DNA of 64,000 nucleotides, taken from contig OU452239.1 of NCBI GenBank assembly GCA_911728455.2, positions 4,376,384 through 4,440,383 on the forward strand, given 5' to 3'. Source of the DNA: Marthasterias glacialis (Eukaryota; Echinodermata; Asteroidea; Forcipulatida; Asteriidae). How positions within the stretch are numbered: position 1 is the first letter of the stretch; each line of letters begins with the position of its first letter. Positions 13,201 to 21,900 of this stretch are shown one piece after another. Both the position numbers and the translations under genes were made by a program. Under the pieces are notes generated by a model that saw only the letters and a program-made list of their open reading frames with translations, did not search any database and was not told the DNA's origin.

Positions 13201-14102
13201 AAGTTCAAAAATCAGTGGCTTCATTTTAAGGAGACCAACTAGTCCTGCTGCATGCCATGTTGTCCCACACGTCAAACTGAAATCAATAATGACAGAAATG
13301 GAAAACACTTGTGATGTTGGGTCTGTGGGTGCCTTAAATTAAAGGTCTGCTTGCTTTGGCTTTGTGTGCCACATAATGCCATTTTGTTTTAAATGGAATT
13401 AGATTATTGCTAATCATTTGCCACATATTGTGCACTACACAACACAAGTATGTGGAAGCAGAAACTTTAGCTCTTGCATAAATGTATTTTATGGATAAAC
13501 TTAAATTGGCAAGTTTTAGGTAATGAATGAATTTCACTAGAAGCCCTGGAGGCAAAGAAAGGTGATAATTAGTGTTAGTTTTATTATGGATTGCATTGCT
13601 ATTGGTAATATGACAGGAGTTAAGTTAATAAAGTAACAGCTGTATATGATTAAGCTGTCTGAAAAAAGTGGTGGAACAGCCAACAAGATCATTTTTTCCC
13701 CCTGAATTTTCAAGACTGTAAACCCTTTCTTCGCAAGTCAAATGGCTGCTCATGGTAAATAGTTATGCATTTAGGTACATAGAGCAATCTTAAAGTGAGA
13801 GGTGTTTTGTATCCAATATCGCTAAATACCAAAACAATAATGGATTTCTTTTTATGAAAATCTACCAACCTTCCCTGTTCTAGAAGAACCACATCATTTA
13901 TTCCTAGTTTGGCAAGATGGTAAGCTGCTGACAATCCTGCTATGCCCCCTCCACATATTACTACCTTAGCTTCTTGTGGTAAAGTGTCTTGGTGTTCAGT
14001 AGTTATTAACCTTCGGCAATAACGATGGTATACTGATATTGATGTGAGAGGATATCTACAGGTAAGACGGGTCAGCTGATGAGTTGACTGGATCAGCGAC
14101 AT
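1222..14102 (-). CDS. Mitochondrial FAD-dependent oxidoreductase, DMGDH/SARDH/PDPR family (partial, 3' end off window)
   Basis: Nine coding exons join in phase, in transcript order: 13870-14102, 13143-13276, 11902-11997, 6423-6572 (acceptor could be 6586), 5646-5767, 4344-4458, 3638-3790, 2576-2700, 1222-1414; about 440 residues. The start ATG at 14102 opens an Arg-rich, mitochondrial-type leader (MSLIQSTHQLTRL...), then the dinucleotide-binding motif VVICGGGIAG (residues 47-56). Later come GTTWHAAGL, DLEGGIYIPEDG, CQYFVNAAGQ, GGLMCGAFAPKAKPIF, LPEDWDHF, GPECFTPD and TGFNSIG, all family landmarks. KPIF and EDWDHF resemble PDPR, the regulatory subunit of pyruvate dehydrogenase phosphatase, while the WHAAG histidine and GFNS..RRF resemble the catalytic sarcosine/dimethylglycine dehydrogenases. 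The family normally has a second, aminomethyltransferase-like half, which must lie left of position 1. The exon at 11902-11997 is the least certain. Family assignment is strong; the exact orthologue is unresolved. Confidence 0.86.
1535..1815. repeat. 16-bp minisatellite in an intron
   Basis: About 17 units of CACACAGATCATTGAT with variants (CAGTAACC, CAGTGATC, CGTTGATC). It lies in the intron between the exons 1222-1414 and 2576-2700 of the oxidoreductase gene. Confidence 0.85.
2205..2350 (-). mobile_element. tRNA-like SINE fragment, family 2
   Basis: Minus-strand sequence shows a tRNA-like body: a GGTTAGGACAT...CTCTAGAG arm and a B-box-like GGGTTCTAATCC. The plus-strand piece TCAGTGCTTTCTGAGTCTTA continues the element. 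A diverged relative occurs at 38025-38155 (CTCAATGCTTTCCAAGTCCTA, then a tRNA-like region). It matches a SINE remnant rather than a functional tRNA because the stems do not fold cleanly. Confidence 0.45.
2818..3215. repeat. 83-bp tandem repeat, five units
   Basis: The word GAG(C)CAATTTGTTTCCCC recurs at 2828, 2911, 2994, 3077 and 3160, exactly 83 bp apart; each unit ends with CTTGAAGTCTTTCCTACAT. The last unit has an internal deletion. The array sits in the intron between exons 2576-2700 and 3638-3790. Confidence 0.92.
3245..3475 (+). mobile_element. tRNA-derived SINE (tRNA-Leu-like head)
   Basis: An A-box-like TTGGCCAAGCGGTCTAG, an anticodon-arm-like GACTCAAGT and the B box GGTTCAAACCC are in tRNA order over 3250-3335. 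They are followed by a conserved SINE body: GTGTCCTTGAGCAAG, then CACCCAGGGGTATAAATGGGTACC. The same body occurs at 4505-4790. An antisense reading frame at 3379-3618 is a by-product of this element. Family naming would need a repeat library. Confidence 0.75.
4505..4790 (+). mobile_element. tRNA-derived SINE, second copy of the Leu-like family
   Basis: GGTCGAGCGGTCTAGTGCAG and GTCATTGAGCAAGACACTT, then CACCCAGGAGTAATAATGGG align with the copy at 3245. This copy lacks a good B box but keeps more of the 3' body (GATGGACTGGCATCCTGTCC), a segment shared by several aquatic-animal SINEs. It lies just outside the acceptor of the exon 4344-4458. Confidence 0.7.
6818..11732. repeat. 51-bp intronic satellite, about 96 units, with higher-order structure
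   Basis: The word AAGCATTCCT occurs at 6841 and again at 11686, a distance of exactly 95 x 51 bp, so the array has no net insertion or deletion. Most units differ only at three sites: CATCCCTG/CATCCTTG/CATTCCTG and CCTAAGC/CCTTAGC/CCTAGGC. Variant units recur in ordered blocks, so copies were amplified several units at a time. On the plus strand one frame reads a 17-residue motif (IIPAHQALSIPETISTP) throughout; its one clear stop is at 7088. The array fills most of the intron between exons 6423-6572 and 11902-11997 and lies antisense to that gene. Confidence 0.97.
12305..12365. mobile_element. Possible DNA-transposon end fragment
   Basis: GCAGCGGCGTAGCCAGGATT followed by a GGGGGC-rich stretch resembles the terminal sequence of DNA transposons often seen in marine invertebrates. 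No partner inverted repeat was found nearby. Named from memory of similar ends only. Confidence 0.25.
12620..12650. repeat. (GTACAT)n microsatellite
   Basis: About four copies of the self-complementary hexamer TACATG/GTACAT. A similar run lies at 59477-59502. Confidence 0.8.
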
Positions 14103-14690
14103 GCTTCTGACTTGCCTAAAATGTAGTTTAGTAAAATAAGAAAACAAGGCGGATTACATGATGTAACACATCAAACTTAACAAACTAAGCTTTAACATTG
14201 TAGCAAATTAAATAAGCAACCATCCAAAGGAATTACATGTAGGTGCAAGTCTTTTGTCTTGTAAGTTACCACCATTGATGAATAATGACAGCAGAATGTC
14301 TCAAATCCATCAGCCAATATTCATTGACAACATCAGGCCTCTACATGATAGGATTATTATTACAGTTGTAATAATTCGTACAGAAGCATTCATAAATACT
14401 AATGACTAAAACATCCGTTTTCTCTGATTAACTTAGCAAGGATTATGAACATAACATGAACAAATTTTGTGGTTTTGAGTCAAATCTCATGATCACATTG
14501 ATAACAAAGGACTTCAATATCAGCATGATGATGAAGCAGCAAAGAGGGTGGGAAGAAATTCGGGCCTTGTGATCAGACCTACATGTATACATATGGTCTG
14601 AAACTCATAAATGGTCTGATTCCTATCTCATGAATATGAAGTCACAAGGACAACAATTGATGGCTTGGAACCAGTAACACTAACACTTAC

Positions 14691-14830
14691 AGTATCCTGG
14701 TGCAACCTGGAAACAGCAGGAAAATTGTTCAGAAACAGAAACCTGGAAGTTGCAGTCTTTCGTTCTGAAAGATCGTCGGCCATTTCCAGCAGTACTGTAT
14801 TCGCAGTGTAAAGGCAGCGCCACCTGTTTC
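14691..14830 (-). promoter_or_regulatory. 5' non-coding exon and start region of the FAD oxidoreductase gene
   Basis: Minus-strand sequence ends in a good donor (CAGGATACT|gtaagt, exon edge 14691) and would splice to the acceptor bordering 14115, 13 bases before the predicted start ATG. The exon carries its own ATG at 14783 (MADDLSERKT...), whose frame runs through the junction and stops after the main ATG, so it would be an overlapping upstream ORF. The transcription start is not visible; 14830 is only an approximate edge. Direct reading of splice signals; expression is inferred. Confidence 0.45.
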
Positions 14831-15963
14831 TGGTCAGTTCATTGAGTGATAGTTTCTATCAACTATTGATACAAGTATGACATGCAAAATGTCTCAAAAA
14901 TGTATTGTTTTATCTACACTTTCATTGGTGGTTAGTGAGACAAAGTAGTTAATAAAATAAAAAGATTTTTCTACTTTACACATTACATGTGTTACAAATA
15001 TATAATCTTTACTTTTTTCTTTCTTTTTGTATTCTTTATCCTTCTTTAAAATGGTAATAACTAATTATGTTAAAATTTATAACTGTTTTTACTAATATTA
15101 AATTAGTTATATATTTGTATGTATTTTTCTATATTATCCTCTCCTGTAGTAGCTGGCTCATTTACAGTTTGATTTGTCAGTATAATTAATGATGAAAAAT
15201 CACCATTTCCACTTGATAAACTTGTTTGTTTTTTTGCAACATTGCCATGCCATGCAATCCAACTTATATAAACAGCAACACGTGATCTATCTTTCTACCA
15301 AAGGAGATCGAAACTTGATATGTACAAGATGAAAGTTCTGTTTGGAATTTTTGACTATGGATTATATTTTGTTGATTTTTAAGTAAAATTGTGCATTAGT
15401 GATTTATACTTTTTTATTTTTATCACAGGTCATGTGACGTGACTTTAAAGGTGCACTTCTTGAACTCGGATATCTCCAAAGGTACAGATCTGATCACGTT
15501 GAAACTTGGCATGTTGTTAGATAATGGCAAGTTCTTATTAAATCGTGAAATGACGTCATGATTTTTTATGATTTTTTTCATTTTTTGCCCCCCTCAAAAA
15601 TTGCTAATGGAACATGCTATGATCAAAGTTCTTTTTTAAACAGGCTTAATAGTCATAAATGCTCTGAAAACGAATTGACGTCATCATGACGTCATCATTT
15701 GTCAGGTTATATTACCTTAAAGGTACAGTTAAAAAAAATGAATTCGATCTCACAAGGCATTAATTCTTGCATTATTAAATTGATTATGCACACAATGTCG
15801 GACTTTCATATTCAGATGAGTAATTTGAAAATGTTATCGGCAAAACAGCTTTGCATTCGTGCAAGAATGCAATATGTCTAGTTCTTTATGTTTTTATTTA
15901 TTCTCATAGGCCTACTACTGACTGTACTACTACTACTATTCTAATAAAAATAAAATACATGTG
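14831..15963. other. Intergenic spacer, no gene seen
   Basis: A+T-rich sequence between the oxidoreductase 5' end and the first inverted-repeat element. Around 15445-15700 there is a stretch of two TGACGTCAT-type palindromes (15553 and 15675-15690 areas) and T-rich tracts that looks like old repeat DNA. I see no coding exon. Confidence 0.4.
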
Positions 15964-16879
15964 AGACCCAGTAACTGGGGCAATATACTCCTTTATTGAG
16001 ATTTTGACATTTATCGAAATATTGGTCATAATTATACAGTCATTTGACCAGTTCTGGATCACTTTTATGAATTCACTGTGCCATCGCCGCTTTTTCAACA
16101 ATTTTAAATAAAGGATGTCGATTAGTTCACCAAGTATCAAATGACAAAAAATACGTACATCTTTGAAGAGGCTTTGAGAAAAGAATTGACATCTGTTTGA
16201 CCAGTTCCGGGTCTGTTGCTTCTTTTTCGGATCAGAGAGCACCCTCTTTTGCAAACCCTCACTCCAATTCATAAAGTTGCCATGCATCAATGCACATAGT
16301 CATCCATCTTGAAAATACAAGTAGCATTATCAACAGCTAGGCCTATTTCATCAAATAGTTTCACATTTTTGGACATTAAAAATGCATGTATTGAGTGCAC
16401 TAAGAAGTATGATTTAACCAGATTAACATTGCTTTAATGTTGAGTGATCCAGAACTGGTCAAAGGTGCAGTGTCACAAAAAAAGCATTTTTGTCATTTTT
16501 CACCAAGAGAAAAGATGACTGCTCAATATATTTACATTACTGTTTATGCATCTGAACCATTTTAAAGTAACTTTATCTGCTCCTACCTTCAAATATGAAT
16601 GGTGAGAAGTTTCAAGTCAATAGCATTTTTGAACCCACATTTTGTTTAAAAAATAATGATTGTCACTGACAAACTTCAGTAAATTTGCTATAATGATATA
16701 TGTTGTGCACTTGAATGTTGGTGTGTTATCTTATTGGATGTTATTCTGTTTTTCTTTACATTCATTAAATTGGTCACATAAAGATTAATTTACTGAACGT
16801 TAATCGAGGGGCAATGCAAAGTAAAAGTGATTGCAACACAATCTCAAAAAAAGAGTACAGTGCTCCAGTTACTGGGTCT
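15964..16879. mobile_element. Non-autonomous DNA element with GACCCAGTAACTGGGG ends (long form)
   Basis: The left end reads AGACCCAGTAACTGGGGC followed by ...TTGAGATTTTGACAT; the right end reads CAGTTACTGGGTCT preceded by ATCTCAAAAAAAGAGTACAG, its reverse complement. The 916-bp element holds a nested exact inverted pair, TTTGACCAGTTCTGGATCAC at 16043 and its complement ending at 16463. Short related forms lie at 20167, 20281, 21543 and 61773. No transposase domain was recognised; the 128-codon antisense frame over 15904-16290 resembles nothing I know. Confidence 0.8.
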
Positions 16880-17227
16880 AAAATAACAGGTGTGTATGAC
16901 CATAGAGCAATGGTATGACAAAGGTAAGAGTAGACTAGTGTAGACTAAGTATAATTAAACTCACTTAGGCCTACCTCGTTTTTATTTTAGACAAGCCGTA
17001 CGGGACGGGGACGTGTGCCGGTTCGTACGAAGGAAAATCCAAGACAACAGGAAGATAATTGGTCTCGAAAAACTAACTTTATGTTGTTCATTCTATCACC
17101 TGTCCAGTGCTTTGCCGTCTGCCGCCAGATCTTCACGATGACAAGTCCATCAATCATCACTCACATACCTGTCTCAAGGGCAAGGCTAATGTCTGTAGAG
17201 CTGTGTTGGGCGCAATCTTTGAAAGTC

Positions 17228-17341
17228 GCGCAAATTTTAAAATTTGCGCACCAACGTGCGCAAATTTTAAAATTTGCGCACTGAGGCTGCGCAAATTTTA
17301 AAATTTGCGCACCATGGCTGCGCAAATTTTAAAATTTGCGC
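17228..17341. repeat. Four tandem 22-bp perfect palindromes
   Basis: Each palindrome is GCGCAAATTTT joined to its own reverse complement. Copies start at 17228, 17258, 17289 and 17320, a spacing of 30-31 bp, with differing short spacers (CCAACGT, CTGAGGCT, CCATGGCT types). Two more copies at about 18450 and 18480 form the mirror-image set. Identity of every palindrome despite variable spacers is what stands out. Confidence 0.95.
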
Positions 17342-17519
17342 GTTGAGCCATTTTGAGAAACGAACATACAATTCCATAATTGCGCAACAAGTGGGTTTGA
17401 CACGAACTGTACGTTCTAAATTTGAATTTGTCACTTTTGTACGATTTCACTCCTTTTCCTCCCCCTAATAAACTATGGAAGTACAGGAACGTTAAAGCAG
17501 TTCTGGTTAAAGGGACAAT

Positions 17520-17840
17520 AAAAAAGTCCTACATGTATTATGAGTTGGTATCATAATAATGGTTGGAGCATAATTACGACTTAATAACTCATAAATATGA
17601 GTTAGCATCTCAAAATTCACATTATTATTAAATATGAGTTAGTCAAAGTAATAAGTGACTTATTACTTAAGTTGTAAAATGAATTTTATCTCATAATATG
17701 TGAGTGTAATTCATAATGAGATACTAACTGATAATCATGACTTAAACTACATGTATCTCATAACTATGACATATTAAGTCATATTATGACTTATGCGACA
17801 CTAACTCATAATTATGACTTAATTTATTTTATTTCCCCCA
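17520..17840. repeat. Degenerate AT-rich repeat of TCATAATTATGA words
   Basis: Words such as AACTCATAA, ATTATGACTTA, ATATGAGTTAG and their reverse complements alternate, giving many short dyads. No regular period was established. Confidence 0.6.
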
Positions 17841-18177
17841 TCATGTTCCTTTAATGCTTCCGTAATAAACAGACCATTGAGTTTGAGCATAGAACAAGAT
17901 GGTTTGAGAAACCAGTGCTTGTTCCCAAATTCCTTGGATTTATAGACAGGGAACATTACCCGCCATCAGGGCGCGCATGGCTTCGTTCCCTAGCTAGCCA
18001 TCTGTATAATTTCAGTCTTCTCCTGGGATTGTTATTAAACTTGCTACAAAAGTTCACCCAGTTTTGCTTGAACCATGGAAAAAAAACAACAACAAAAGAA
18101 TTGGCTTAAAAGTACTGTGGTGTAACTAGGAAGGGGGACATTTACAATCTAATAAAGACAGTGCTGTATAACTTTAC

Positions 18178-18327
18178 AGTCACTGGTGTTTGGAAGAAAG
18201 ACATGTGATTTTGTTCATCTAGATTTCCACTTAAATAATCTGGACGAAAGGTAGCATCACACCACTCAACGAAATTAATTTCATCAACAACAACCCCGCC
18301 ATCGCCATCAACCCCCACGGCCGCCAT
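18178..18327 (-). CDS. Possible first coding exon of an unidentified gene (orphan exon)
   Basis: The minus-strand ATG at 18327 has a good context (AACATGGCGGCC, which is also a YY1-type motif). It opens exactly 50 codons that begin MAAVGVDGDGGVVVDEIN and include EWCDATFRPDYLSGN, ending at a GTAAAG donor in phase 0. The acidic, Gly/Val-rich start and initiator context look like a real 5' exon, and it faces nicastrin head to head at about 580 bp. I do not recognise the protein and found no second exon to its left. It sits inside the inverted-repeat element 17205-18525, so it may be a captured exon. It could also be chance. Confidence 0.33.
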
Positions 18328-18501
18328 GTTGATTTGGCGCGTCCCGTCAAATATTGAAGTATTGACCGTGTAGTTCGTAATATCATCCCGCCAAGGAATT
18401 GTTCCACGCAATGCATTTGGTGGCGAGCAGTTGATATTTACGTGCGCAAACGCAAATTTTAAAATTTGCGCACGCTGGTGCGCAAATTTTAAAATTTGCG
18501 C

Positions 18502-18904
18502 GACTTTCAAAGATTGCGCCCAACAGCTGTACCCCTGTCTCCTGGTCCTGTTTTGTGCCTGTACAAACAGGCTGTGTTGTTGTTGATATAATCTGCCGTT
18601 GATGGCGTGAGAAAAATATATTACTCGTACTCAAGCTAATTTGTATTGCTCGTTCCCTTGTAAGTGTAGTACGGCTCTATCGTTATATCGCGTTATTCTA
18701 AAATAGTTGAAAAGCTCGGGAAAAGGTTGTGTACATCCAAGAAGACGGAAGTAACAATGATGACGGTATTTCGTGGGTACCGTGTGCGTGTGTGTAATCT
18801 GTAATTTATGGTTGAATGCTGACTGACTTTGTACAGTACTTTTAGTACTTGTAGTTGTAGTTTCACATTTGGAAGGTGAAGCTGTTTATAAGGACATTTC
18901 CAAA
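18502..18904 (+). promoter_or_regulatory. Nicastrin promoter and 5' UTR, possibly bidirectional
   Basis: No TATA box is obvious. An ETS-like core (GACGGAAGTAAC) lies near 18745 and the sequence is less A+T-rich than the adjacent introns. An exon-like minus-strand ATG lies at 18327 and the nicastrin ATG at 18905, so the stretch could serve both directions. The transcription start cannot be fixed from sequence alone. Confidence 0.4.
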
Positions 18905-21900
18905 ATGAATACCTTACTTGTCAAAGTGTCACATGCCATTTTTGTACTGATGCAGTTTGTCTTCATTGGTAAGTACAGACAATCAGAATCAGTTTATTTA
19001 ATTAAAGGAAAGGTAAAATACATTTTAAATTTAATTTGATTGGAACAAAAGATTATACTTTTTTGCCAATTTCTGAACTCATGACTTTTCTCATTTTTGC
19101 AGTTTCATTCATGGAAATAGGAAGTTAAGTCTCGAGTCTCTGAACCTTAACTTTTTTTGCGCTGCCATCGGTCTAGTTGCGATAATCGTAACCCTCCATC
19201 CTCCCGACGGTCGGAGACCGGAGGGTTACGACACAAGACTGGTATTATCCGTGTAACTAGCAGTTTTGACCAGTTTTTGCCAGACTCGTGATCAGATTCG
19301 TCCATTTTTTTCCACTTTCCAAAATCATGACAGACATTCTAAACACATGGAGTTGATCTTTATTGTATGACAACGTCATCTGGAACCCTTAAAACAACAT
19401 CATGAAAATATTTGGCAGAAAAAACGACAAAAACTTACCAAAAGACTGACCGAATATATCCATAATCCATAGCGGGGCCAACTAGTCATTTTGAACGTCG
19501 CACTTGCTTGGCAACAACCAATCAGCGTGACCCAACCAAACACGCATCTGGACGAGCCATGGCTGTCGTATGCGTATCGGCCATTCCAGCTTGCAAACTC
19601 ACCGCCTGTGTAAGCACCGATCCCCCCCCCCCCCCCCCGGACCGAGTGCGCAGCATGCAGGCTATGTACACACACAGGCGGTGAGTTTGCAAGCTGGAAT
19701 GGTCGATACGCATACGACAGCCATGGCTCGTCCAGATGCGTGTTTGGTTGGGTCACGCTGATTGGTTGTTGCCAAGCAAGTGCGACGTTCAAAATGACTA
19801 GTTGGCCCCGCTATGGATTATGGATATATTCAGTCAGTCTTTTGGTAAGTTTTTTTCGTTTTTTCTGCCAAATATTTTCATGATGTTGTTTTAAGGGTTC
19901 CAGATGACGTTGTCATATAAAGATCAACTCCATGTGTTTAGAATGTCTGTCATGATTTTGGAAAGTGGAAAAAAATGGACGAATCTGATCACGAGTCTGG
20001 CAAAAACTGGTCAAAACTGCTAGTTATACGGATAATACCAGTCTTGTGTCGTAACCCTCCGGTCTCCGACCGTCGGGAGGATGGAGGGTTACGATTATCG
20101 CAACTACCATCGGTCATTAGTCATAGACTCCTCGTCACGATGTAGTCAGTTACTGAGTTAGAGTCGGACCCAGTAACTGGGGCGCTGTATTCCTTTTTTG
20201 AGATTTTGACGATATCAGTCGTACGATAATGTCAAAATCTCAAAAAAGGAATTCAGTGCCCCAGTTACTGGGTCTACTTAGACCCTTTTTTGAGATTTTG
20301 ACATTATCGGTCGTACTAGCTAGTACGACCGATGATGTCCAAATCTCAAAAAAGGAGTACAGCGTCCCAGTTACTGGGTCTAGGGTTTACTAATCGATGA
20401 TGACTTTCAGACAGTGAATCGGTAACCTGCCAATCTGGTACTGTGGTAGTCTGCCAATCTGGTAAAAAAACATATCCGAAATGTCACCAATATTGGAAAT
20501 GTTGCCGCAACCGACTGCCACTTTTTTTACGTATTTAAAAAAAAAACGAACGCGCTTTCCCTCAATCACCTTTCCCCTCATGCCCTCCCACCTTCCAGTG
20601 TCCTCTCTTAACTTTCTCCATGTTTCTACCTGTATCTTATTTGCCTGGAGGAATCGAACATTAGTTATTACTTATTACACAATATATTGCATTTTACTTA
20701 CTGGGATTCGAACCTGTAAGGGAAAGAACACATCATTAACACACAAGACCATAGCCTACACCGCTAGGCTATGAGGCTTTGACACCATGATGGGTTTGTT
20801 AGTTCTATGTGAAACTACCACACTAAAGGTCATAATGAATATGTAATTTTTTATGAATAATTATGAATAATCAAATTAGCAGGCTTGTCCTAAAATTTGC
20901 ATGATGTGAATATTCCTAACCTTATGAATGCCCACATGCATTACACATGAGCCACGTGAAGGGAACACTATGGATGATTCCATTAGTATCGGTCCTGGGT
21001 ATGTTCAACTGCTGAAGACGCACGTCGTGATCACCCCCATCCCCGAAGCTACAGTTTTGAATGCCATGTCAACTTCCCTCCTAAACATCATCTCAGTTTA
21101 CCTATTTGGGAAATAGAAAGGTCCCATTGACTTCTCCACTGCGCATGAACGATGACCGACTCAAATTATTGGAGTTACCACTCGCGCGCACACGGGCAAA
21201 TGAACACAAAATGGTGTTTATTTTCATGTCACTGCAAGGCGAAGCCTCGAGGATTTTTTTTCACGTTTTCAACCCTTTAGAATTGTTCAAACTTCCTGTT
21301 CCTTGCTAGATATATTCTTCAACCCTTCTAGATAGGTAAGGATCAAAATTTAATTAAATTCCATGGATATAAAGTGACGGCCGGATACGGCATTTTAGCC
21401 CCAATATTTATTATACATGTAAACCAAAATAGGCTCATCATTATGTTTATAAAGGATTGTTTATATATATTTTTATATTATATTACATTTTATACAATAT
21501 ATTTTTTTTTATGAATATTTTATATATATATATGCTCACCTAGACCCAGTAACTGGGGCGCTGTACTCCTTTGTTGAGATTTTGACATTATCTGTCGTAC
21601 TAGCGCCTCAGTAAGGAATATGTAGTAACTGCGACGGTCAGGAGGATTTAAATCACCTCTGTTAAAAAAAATGCCTTAGACTCAACAGAATTGCGCAAAA
21701 TTCGCCTACTGTCTTCTCCAAGTGTTTATGGTGTAATAAAATGCATTTAATTGTACTCACGATCATTTTCTGTCCTCCAAATCGATGATTTTTAGGGCCT
21801 CTGACAACCCTGCCGTTACAATCGCCATTTTGATTTCTAATGTTACAACTGTTTTCTGACTTGAAAAAAGTCGTATTAACGCTGCGGGATCACGTGTTCG

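Larger units (their letters stand above)
17205..18525. mobile_element. Inverted-repeat element bounded by palindrome arrays
   Basis: Left arm: TTGGGCGCAATCTTTGAAAG, then a run of perfect palindromes. Right arm: the same text on the opposite strand, CTTTCAAAGATTGCGCCCAA, ending near 18525. The arms are at least 85 bp and nearly identical. The interior holds an AT-rich stretch at 17520-17840 built of TCATAATTATGACTTA-type words, and an exon-like ORF at 18178-18327. No clear target-site duplication was found, so it may be a foldback element or a local inverted duplication. Confidence 0.65.

Noticed and set aside
19400-19792. 130-codon and paired 63-codon frames at the centre of the hairpin
   Set aside because: They run through both arms of the inverted repeat, so the N- and C-terminal parts and the two strands mirror each other; no domain is present.
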